NCBI GenBank assembly: GCA_011052285.1
Contig: DRJH01000306.1
Location: 1-7,718, forward strand
Length of the DNA: 7,718 nucleotides
Source of the DNA: Gammaproteobacteria bacterium
Lineage (GTDB): Bacteria; Pseudomonadota; Gammaproteobacteria; Arenicellales; DRJH01
Direction of reading: 5' to 3'
Positions 1-4,318 of this stretch are shown piece by piece. Within the stretch, counting starts at the first letter, position 1, and the number at the start of each line of letters is the position of its first letter. A program made the position numbers and the translations under genes. The notes under the pieces are model-generated. The model saw nothing but the letters and a program-made list of their open reading frames with translations, did no database searches and was not told the origin of the DNA.

Positions 1-642
1 AGTATCTTCTCGAAATAGCACCCTGTCGACCATTTCCACCAACGTCACCTGACTACCCAGGCGGGCAAAACACTGTGCCAGTTCACAACCGATTGGCCCT
101 CCCCCCAATACCAACAACCGTCTGGGCAATTCCTCCAGATCCCAGATCGTATCTGAGGTCAAATAGGGCACCAACTCAACCCCTTCGATCGGTGGTACAA
201 ATGGTCGGGCACCACTGGCAATAATCAGGCGACGTGTTGTATAGGTTTGGCCATCCACCTCTACACGGTTTGCAGACAACACCCTGGCATCACCCTGGAT
301 AACATCAACCCCGAGATCGGTGTAGCGCTCCACCGAATCATGGGGTGCTATCGTCTGGATCACCTCTTTGATACGCTGCATGATTTCGCCAAAATCCCAT
401 TCCACCTGGGCCTTGCGTACTCCAAGGCGTGTACTGTCGCGACAGGCTGCCAGGAAGCGGGTTGTTGAAATCAGCGACTTGGAAGGCACACAACCCGTAT
501 TCAGGCAATCCCCACCCATTCGGTGGCGCTCCACCAGGGCAACCCGACTGCCCATCAAAGCTGCCAGATAGGCACAGATCAAACCAGCGGATCCGGCACC
601 AATTATTATCAGGTCACGCTGCTGTTCTGCGGTATACTTCAT
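1..642 (-). CDS. FAD/NAD(P)-dependent disulfide oxidoreductase, dihydrolipoamide dehydrogenase/mercuric reductase class (partial)
   Basis: Only the first 214 residues are present; the gene runs off the left edge. A flavoenzyme is expected that moves electrons between NAD(P)H, FAD and a redox-active cysteine pair in the cytoplasm. Visible motifs are the FAD dinucleotide-binding loop GAGSAG (residues 15-20), the active-site disulfide GGDC-LNTG-CVPSK with C46 and C51, the IASGARP segment (141-147) that closes the FAD domain, and the NAD(P)-binding GGGPIG loop (180-185) followed by E203. There is no N-terminal heavy-metal-associated domain, unlike many mercuric reductases. The GGDCLNTGC form is common in family members of unknown substrate, so neither the lipoamide nor the mercury role can be assigned without the C-terminal half. 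The start is fixed by a good ribosome-binding site. The gene is divergent from the histidine kinase. Class assignment is sure; substrate is not. Confidence 0.9.
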   Translation of the reverse strand, partial: MKYTAEQQRDLIIIGAGSAGLICAYLAALMGSRVALVERHRMGGDCLNTGCVPSKSLISTTRFLAACRDSTRLGVRKAQVEWDFGEIMQRIKEVIQTIAPHDSVERYTDLGVDVIQGDARVLSANRVEVDGQTYTTRRLIIASGARPFVPPIEGVELVPYLTSDTIWDLEELPRRLLVLGGGPIGCELAQCFARLGSQVTLVEMVDRVLFREDT

Positions 643-647
643 GTTCG

Positions 648-653
648 CTCCTT
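648..653 (-). promoter_or_regulatory. Ribosome binding site of the oxidoreductase gene
   Basis: Read on the minus strand this is AAGGAG, five bases before the ATG at 642-640. It is one of the few clear Shine-Dalgarno sites in the window and decides the start of the oxidoreductase. Confidence 0.75.
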
Positions 654-662
654 ACATTGCCG

Positions 663-692
663 ATACTAAAAGCCCTGTCCATGAGTATACAA
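663..692 (-). promoter_or_regulatory. Possible promoter of the oxidoreductase gene
   Basis: On the minus strand TTGTAT (692-687) is followed 18 bases later by TAGTAT (668-663), a weak match to -35 and -10 boxes. Transcription would begin near 656, leaving a very short leader that barely contains the ribosome-binding site. This is a suggestion only. Confidence 0.22.
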
Positions 693-728
693 TGACTGGG
701 AGTGTGCCAGAGAACTAAGAATGGACCA

Positions 729-889
729 TGGGAAAGCTGCCTTTTACCGGATTTTCCCCTAACTCTTGTCACATAACCAGTATTCGCCTCACCATGAGAA
801 AATCTGTCTCAAAGTATTCCCCTTGTTGCGATTTCCATGGATGGTGGAAGCACCGTGAATGGCACAAGCACCTACCATGCCCTCGGTGA
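729..889 (+). pseudogene. Vestigial copy of the 5' end of the receiver gene at 3204
   Basis: Bases 729-815 align with 3136-3222, which is the leader and start of the stand-alone receiver gene. The shared core includes GTATTCGCCTC, followed by an ATG and seven codons reading MRKSVSK here (794-814) against MKKSASK there. Most differences after the ATG are synonymous or conservative (AAA/AAG, TCT/TCC, AGA/AAA), as expected if the stretch was once translated. After codon 7 the reading diverges and stops at 887-889, giving only 31 codons, and no receiver motifs follow. I read it as the relic of a duplicated receiver gene. The alternative is a conserved leader or small RNA shared by the two transcripts. 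No Shine-Dalgarno site is visible. Confidence 0.5.
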
Positions 890-918
890 TTTCGATGTCT
901 ATAAGTGAATGGCACAAG
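855..918 (+). repeat. 14-bp direct repeat pair, 50 bp apart
   Basis: GTGAATGGCACAAG occurs exactly at 855-868 and again at 905-918. The second copy runs into the palindrome GGCAC-AA-GTGCC (911-922), while the first reads GGCACAAGCACC and lacks the dyad. The 50-bp spacing is close to five helical turns, so tandem binding sites for a regulator of the downstream kinase operon are conceivable. A local duplication is equally possible. Confidence 0.6.
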
Positions 919-983
919 TGCCGGTATGCAGAAGCAATAAATCTATCGGCTCCTGTTCTTGGACAGCTTCCCAGTCAGCGACT

Positions 984-1013
984 CACACATATATATATAT
1001 CTATCTATCTATC
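984..1013. repeat. AT / CTAT microsatellite
   Basis: A CACACAT stretch passes into six AT units (989-1000) and then three CTAT units (1001-1012). It ends about 50 bases before the histidine kinase start, so a change in copy number would alter spacing in the kinase upstream region but not a reading frame. Confidence 0.85.
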
Positions 1014-1061
1014 ATGAGCATACGGACAATTCGCTGATTTTCGTTAACAACCTGAACCAAT

Positions 1062-2219
1062 ATGCCGGATCAAACTGCATCATACACTGACCCACTTTCT
1101 GATCTGCAACTACAGGAAAGCGAGGAACATCTGCGGGCTATTTACAACAATGTGTCCGAAGGAATACTGACCGTAGACAGTCGATGCTGTATCCTTAATT
1201 GCAACCCGGCCATTGAACAACTGTTTGGCTACACGGGAAAACAGTTGCGTGGTCAACCTGTCAACTACCTGATACCCCACTGCAAAACCAAAGCCGTGGA
1301 TTACCCCGCTGCGAAGTGTCAGATCACAAACAACTACCAGGTCACAAATCACTACCAGGATACTGGCATCACCAGTAGCGGCAAGTCGATTCCACTGGAA
1401 ATTACGGTGACTCCAATCCACCTGCAGGGTGAATCCTCTTTAGTTGTGTTCGTGCGGGATATTTCAAGACGGATTGAAGCGGAAAATACTTCACGACTGC
1501 GTCTCCAGGAAATGGCACATTCCGGACGCCTCGCCAGCCTGGGTGAAATGACCTCTTCGCTTACCCATGAATTAAATCAACCGCTGACCGCTATTCTCAG
1601 CTATGCCCAGGCCTGCCAGCGCCTCCTCCGCAAAGGCAAACTTGATGGACAGCTCGACAATGCGCTAACCCAGATTATCGAACAAACACGACGTGCCAGT
1701 GCGGTCAGCAATCACCTACGTCGCTTTATTCGCAAAGGCGATTCCGAACGCTCCGCTGTCGATATCAACCATGTGATGCATGATGTGCTGCACCTGATTT
1801 ACCATGAGCTAAAGCATCACCACATTGATGTCGAACTGGATATTCACAAAGACATTCCGATGGTACTGGTAGATCGCCTACAAATTGAACAGGTTGTCTT
1901 GAACTTATTGAGAAATGCCGTGGAAGCCATTGCCGCCACCGGTCAGAAACGCCGTGAATTAAATATTCGCACGTTCAAGGAAGTGAATGCCTTCGTACAG
2001 GTGGAAGTTGAAGATACGGGTGGCGGCTTACCGGCAGGGGATATTTTTGCCAAATACTATTCCACCAAGTCTGACGGCATGGGTATGGGCCTGCCACTAT
2101 GTCGCAAAATCATTCGCGCTCACGGTAGCGACCTGACTGCAAAAAACAACCGAATCGGAGGAGCCACCTTTCATTTTCAATTGCCCGTTGAACCAATCCA
2201 GTCACAATCAAGCCGATGA
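1062..2219 (+). CDS. Soluble PAS-domain sensor histidine kinase, FixL/DctB-like
   Basis: A 385-residue kinase that autophosphorylates on histidine and should pass the phosphate to the overlapping response regulator. An N-terminal PAS domain (about 20-140) holds the typical NPAIEQLFGYT and SGKSIPLEITVTPI segments. The dimerisation H-box reads SLTHELNQPL with H169 as phosphate acceptor, a form seen in FixL and DctB-like kinases. The ATPase domain shows the N-box NLLRNAVEAI (N281, N285), G1 box DTGGG (318-322) and G2 box GMGMGL (339-344). No membrane segment or signal peptide is visible, so the sensor is cytoplasmic. I cannot align the FixL haem-ligating histidine with confidence, so the PAS ligand is unknown. 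A six-residue tandem duplication lies in the PAS domain (88-99). The stop overlaps the next gene's start (ATGA, 2216-2219). No Shine-Dalgarno site precedes the ATG, so the start is less sure than the gene. Confidence 0.93.
   Translation: MPDQTASYTDPLSDLQLQESEEHLRAIYNNVSEGILTVDSRCCILNCNPAIEQLFGYTGKQLRGQPVNYLIPHCKTKAVDYPAAKCQITNNYQVTNHYQDTGITSSGKSIPLEITVTPIHLQGESSLVVFVRDISRRIEAENTSRLRLQEMAHSGRLASLGEMTSSLTHELNQPLTAILSYAQACQRLLRKGKLDGQLDNALTQIIEQTRRASAVSNHLRRFIRKGDSERSAVDINHVMHDVLHLIYHELKHHHIDVELDIHKDIPMVLVDRLQIEQVVLNLLRNAVEAIAATGQKRRELNIRTFKEVNAFVQVEVEDTGGGLPAGDIFAKYYSTKSDGMGMGLPLCRKIIRAHGSDLTAKNNRIGGATFHFQLPVEPIQSQSSR
1323..1358 (+). repeat. 18-bp in-frame tandem duplication in the PAS domain
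   Basis: Two adjacent 18-base units (1323-1340 and 1341-1358) match at 15 of 18 positions and encode ITNNYQ then VTNHYQ, kinase residues 88-99. They lie just before the GITSSGKSIPLEI segment, which in related PAS domains is close to the ligand pocket. Confidence 0.8.
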
Positions 2220-2824
2220 CTGTAGAGTCTACCGTATTTCTGGTTGATGACGATCCCGCGATTCGGGATAGCCTGCGGCTGTTACTGGAAAGTGAGGGCC
2301 TGCGGGTTATGGACTTTGCAACCGCTGAGGAATTTCTCTCCCACCATGACCCCAAATTACCGGGCTGTCTGGTTGCGGATCTGCAAATGCCAGGGCTTTC
2401 CGGGCTGGAGTTACAGCAACATCTGTTAGGCAACGGTGTACAACGCCCGATGTTGTTCTTAACCGGTTTTGGTAGTATCTCTGAAGCAGTACAGGCAATT
2501 CAGGGAGGTGCTGTCGATTTCCTCGAAAAACCGGTTGATGCAGAGACGTTTCTCTCCCGGGTGCAAACTGCGTTGGCGACTGACCGACAGCAGCGGAAAA
2601 ACCAATTCCGGCAACAGCAAATGCAACAACAGTTCGATACCCTGACACCACGGGAGTACGAAATTATTGCCCGCGTGGCCGTTGGGCAAGCCAACAAGGT
2701 CATTGCCATGGAGCTGGGGATCAGTGAGCGAACCGTTGAATTGCATCGCTCTCGGGGCATGAAAAAACTACAACTACGGACGGTGGCAGAACTGGCTAAA
2801 CATTGGAACGAAATGCAGACATAA
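2216..2824 (+). CDS. FixJ/NarL-type response regulator (receiver plus LuxR HTH)
   Basis: A 202-residue transcription regulator and the likely partner of the preceding kinase, translationally coupled to it through an ATGA overlap. The receiver domain (1-120) has the acidic cluster DDD at 11-13, phosphoacceptor D55 in VADLQMPG, T83 in FLTGFG and K105 in EKPVD, so all switch residues are present. A glutamine-rich linker (125-139) leads to a LuxR-type helix-turn-helix (142-195) beginning LTPREYEII, with recognition-helix region SERTVELHRSRGMKKL. Architecture and length fit FixJ, TtrR and similar regulators. The target genes cannot be told from sequence; the orphan receiver and the kinase operon itself are obvious candidates. 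A mobile element sits directly after the stop codon. Confidence 0.94.
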   Translation: MTVESTVFLVDDDPAIRDSLRLLLESEGLRVMDFATAEEFLSHHDPKLPGCLVADLQMPGLSGLELQQHLLGNGVQRPMLFLTGFGSISEAVQAIQGGAVDFLEKPVDAETFLSRVQTALATDRQQRKNQFRQQQMQQQFDTLTPREYEIIARVAVGQANKVIAMELGISERTVELHRSRGMKKLQLRTVAELAKHWNEMQT

Positions 2825-2980
2825 ACTTGATCGTAACGATTCAGCGTATTCATCTTTTGTCCCATTACGGCGTGTGTTCGTACTCAAATGGTTACATAGG
2901 ACCTATATGCTCACATTCTCCGTGCGAACATGCCTTGTACTGAACCAAAATCTAAACACGCTGAATCGTTACACTTGATC
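2825..2980 (+). mobile_element. MITE-like element, copy 1, with IS66-type ends and 8-bp target duplication
   Basis: The element spans 2833-2972 (140 bp). Its ends are perfect 15-bp inverted repeats (GTAACGATTCAGCGT), with weaker symmetry continuing to about 28 bp. It is bracketed by the exact 8-bp direct repeat ACTTGATC at 2825-2832 and 2973-2980. Ends starting GTAA and 8-bp duplications are known traits of the IS66 family, so a transposase of that family probably mobilised it in trans; no transposase is encoded here. Copy 2 (3747-3866) is the same element inverted. This copy carries a 19-bp insertion around ATAGGACCTAT, a short palindrome. It begins immediately after the response-regulator stop codon (2822-2824), so its transcript could form a hairpin at the 3' end of the kinase operon mRNA. 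Confidence 0.85.
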
Positions 2981-3203
2981 TGTCATTTTCCGGTACTGAT
3001 TTTTCGTTGTCTACTACATTGCAGACACGTTTCCTGATCTGAGTCAACAACACCGCTACCGACCTGTGGTTTACTTTGCGTAATAAAGCCTTTATTCGGT
3101 AGGTAAGGAGCCTGTACAGGAACAGAGGACCTGCTGCGGAGAAGCTGACTGACCAGATTCTTTCATGGCACTCGTGACATATAACAAGTATTCGCCTCTC
3201 AAC
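2981..3203. other. Leader region of the stand-alone receiver gene
   Basis: About 220 bases between mobile-element copy 1 and the receiver start. It contains two short perfect palindromes (3082-3096 and 3111-3120), a diverged CTGT-GAACAG repeat (about 3107-3127), and from 3136 the leader sequence shared with 729-793. I see no strong promoter hexamers and no Shine-Dalgarno site close to either candidate ATG (3165 or 3204). Confidence 0.55.
3082..3120. promoter_or_regulatory. Two palindromes upstream of the receiver gene, possible operators
   Basis: AATAAAG-C-CTTTATT (3082-3096) is a perfect 7-bp dyad around one base, and CCTGTACAGG (3111-3120) is a perfect 10-base palindrome. They lie 84-122 bases before the ATG at 3204. 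Both could be regulator sites; the first could also form a weak hairpin in RNA. Function is inferred from position only. Confidence 0.35.
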
Positions 3204-3665
3204 ATGAAAAAGTCCGCTTCAAAGCAACTGCACGACGCAACGATTCCCGTTCTCGGACAATCTCATGGGTCCAGGGTGAATGAGTGCATCGCAGCGGTGC
3301 CCGCAAAAAAGGTCTACATCCTTGATGATGATAATGCTGTGGTCAATGCTTTGACAATGCTAGTACAAATTATGGGCTGGCCAGTCCAGGCTTATACCAG
3401 TTCTGCGGTGTTTCTATCATCCCTGCAGTTGGAACCACCTCGTGGCTGCCTGCTCCTGGATTATCAAATGCCGGATTACGATGGCTTGGCTGTGTTAAAT
3501 GAATTAAACAGACGCAATATTAAGCTACCTGCCGTAATGATTACTGCACACAGCGACGACCCGCAGCTGATCCAAACCACACCACCTGGACTGGTCAAAA
3601 TCATAGCCAAGCCGGTCAATGAAGATGTCCTTCTCGCCAGCATTCAATCTCTGATGGCAAGCTAG
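3204..3665 (+). CDS. Stand-alone receiver protein, FixJ/CheY-like, without output domain
   Basis: A single response-regulator receiver of about 153 residues with no DNA-binding domain. Numbered from ATG 3204, an N-terminal extension of about 35 residues precedes the domain. The acidic cluster DDD is at 41-43 (VYILDDDNAVV), phosphoacceptor D86 in LLLDYQMPDYDG, T114 in MITAHSD and K136 in IAKPVNED, so the switch is complete. It ends right after the last receiver helix. Such proteins act as phosphate shuttles, sinks or protein-binding outputs, and the kinase upstream is the likely donor. An in-frame ATG at 3165 would add 13 residues. I prefer 3204 because the related copy at 794 stays in register with it from the ATG onward while indels break the frame before it, although neither start has a Shine-Dalgarno site. 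Inverted mobile elements flank the gene. Confidence 0.85.
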   Translation: MKKSASKQLHDATIPVLGQSHGSRVNECIAAVPAKKVYILDDDNAVVNALTMLVQIMGWPVQAYTSSAVFLSSLQLEPPRGCLLLDYQMPDYDGLAVLNELNRRNIKLPAVMITAHSDDPQLIQTTPPGLVKIIAKPVNEDVLLASIQSLMAS

Positions 3666-3711
3666 GAGGCTGTCCGAGAATTGATTGCCTTCTAGGAGCC
3701 CTGTCCGAGAA
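3662..3711 (+). repeat. Direct repeat with CTGTCCGAGAA core, overlapping the receiver stop codon
   Basis: Units at 3662-3680 and 3692-3711 share CTAGGAG followed by TGTCCGAGAA and lie about 30 bases apart; the receiver's TAG stop (3663-3665) is inside the first. Related but diverged sequences occur at about 3107-3127 (CTGTACAGGAACAG) and, inverted, at 948-972 (CTGTTCTTGGACAGC). They may be remnants of insertion-sequence ends or a dispersed repeat. I do not recognise the family. Confidence 0.55.
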
Positions 3712-3734
3712 CAGAGCCCCCCGTCACTTGGTGA

Positions 3735-3874
3735 CAAAAATATTTTGTAACTGTTCAGCGTATTTAGATTTTGGTTCAGTACAAGGCATTTTCGCACGGA
3801 GAATGTGAGCATTCGAGTACGAACACACGCCGTAATGGGACAAAAATGAATGCGCTGAATAGTTACCAAAAATA
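3735..3874 (-). mobile_element. MITE-like element, copy 2, inverted relative to copy 1
   Basis: The element spans 3747-3866 (120 bp). Read on the minus strand it matches copy 1 at about 113 of 120 aligned bases, apart from the 19-bp insertion and one single-base gap. Its ends are GTAACTATTCAGCG and the related GTAACTGTTCAGCG. The exact 8-mer CAAAAATA occurs at 3735-3742 and directly after the element at 3867-3874. On the left, four extra bases (TTTT, 3743-3746) separate it from the GTAAC end, so the duplication is likely but the left junction is imperfect. The element sits between the receiver gene and the arsR promoter. Confidence 0.8.
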
Positions 3875-3898
3875 ACCATAATTGTTGTTTAAACCGCA

Positions 3899-3930
3899 AT
3901 TACTGTATTAGTGTATAATTTAGCAGTAAT
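3899..3930 (+). promoter_or_regulatory. arsR promoter with overlapping inverted-repeat operator
   Basis: A perfect -10 box TATAAT lies at 3914-3919. It is centred between the arms of the inverted repeat ATTACTG (3899-3905) and CAGTAAT (3924-3930). The octamer TACTGTAT also recurs at 3901-3908 and 3932-3939. No good -35 box is found at the usual spacing. A dyad over the -10 box is where an ArsR-type repressor would bind to control its own gene, so autoregulation is inferred. Confidence 0.55.
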
Positions 3931-3967
3931 ATACTGTATGACACTGAACAGGGGACGAAATCCGATT

Positions 3968-4318
3968 ATGGAAAATAGCACTGCGCTGGTCGATGATGGC
4001 GTTCGCTCGTCCGAGCTGATGCTTGCGGATGAAAAGGACATCAACAAAGCTTCCCGGGCCTTAAAAGCCATGGCTCATCCACTGCGACTGAAGATTTTGT
4101 GCATCCTGGGTAGTGCCACCGAATTCAGTGTACAGGATCTGGTCGAGATGGTCGGCACCTCCCAGAGCAATATTTCGCAACACCTGTCGATCCTGCGCGA
4201 CAAGGATATTCTGTCCACGCGCAAGGATGCCAATCGGGTATTTTACCGTATTAGTGACCGCAAAATTCTGCAACTGATAGGCTCAATGCGTAACGCCTTC
4301 TGTGATTCCGGCCATTGA
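3968..4318 (+). CDS. ArsR/SmtB-family winged-helix repressor, possible persulfide sensor of the BigR/SqrR type
   Basis: A 116-residue dimeric winged-helix regulator. The family core starts at ALKAMAHPLRLKILCIL (31-47), the recognition helix is in TSQSNISQHLSILRD (64-78), and the beta-wing is TRKDANRVFYRI (84-95). The metal-binding CVC motif of classical ArsR is absent. Instead two cysteines, C45 in LKILC and C112 near the C-terminus, are 67 residues apart. BigR/SqrR/YgaV proteins use a cysteine pair at equivalent places (41 and 107 in SqrR) to sense persulfides; that function is inferred here and no sulfur gene is adjacent. I chose ATG 3968, with AGGGGA 12 bases upstream. Starts at 3911 (GTG) or 3938 would overlap or crowd the promoter. 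The gene is alone on its strand and converges with the C45 gene, whose reading frame overlaps its last 76 bases. Confidence 0.88.
   Translation: MENSTALVDDGVRSSELMLADEKDINKASRALKAMAHPLRLKILCILGSATEFSVQDLVEMVGTSQSNISQHLSILRDKDILSTRKDANRVFYRISDRKILQLIGSMRNAFCDSGH

Larger units (their letters stand above)
643..1061. other. Divergent intergenic region between oxidoreductase and histidine kinase
   Basis: About 420 bases without an intact gene. It holds, from left to right, the oxidoreductase ribosome-binding site and possible promoter, a degraded copy of a receiver-gene 5' end (about 729-889), a 14-bp repeat pair (855-918), a sequence related to the CTGTCCGAGAA repeats downstream (948-972, inverted), and a microsatellite (984-1013). 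No convincing promoter or Shine-Dalgarno site for the histidine kinase was found between 1014 and 1061. Confidence 0.7.

Noticed and set aside
855..918. CRISPR array
   Set aside because: Only two 14-bp repeat units occur, without further spacers or cas genes.
1062..1480. Haem-binding FixL PAS domain
   Set aside because: The haem-ligating histidine context of FixL could not be aligned with confidence; only the general PAS fold and kinase class are supported.
2500..2865. Minus-strand open frame of 121 codons starting in the mobile element
   Set aside because: It is antisense to the clear response-regulator gene, has no recognisable domain, and its start arises from the inserted element.
3664..3705. 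Small peptide gene after the AGGAGG at 3664-3669
   Set aside because: The only start in reach is a TTG giving four codons before a stop.
3723..3746. GTCAC-TTG-GTGAC hairpin followed by an A/T tract as an intrinsic terminator of the receiver gene
   Set aside because: The stem is only five pairs and is followed by A residues rather than a clean T tract; termination here is possible but unsupported.
3911..3967. Longer ArsR start at GTG 3911 or ATG 3938
   Set aside because: The codons overlap or directly abut the TATAAT box and dyad, the added residues are not family-like, and ATG 3968 has a purine-rich AGGGGA upstream.
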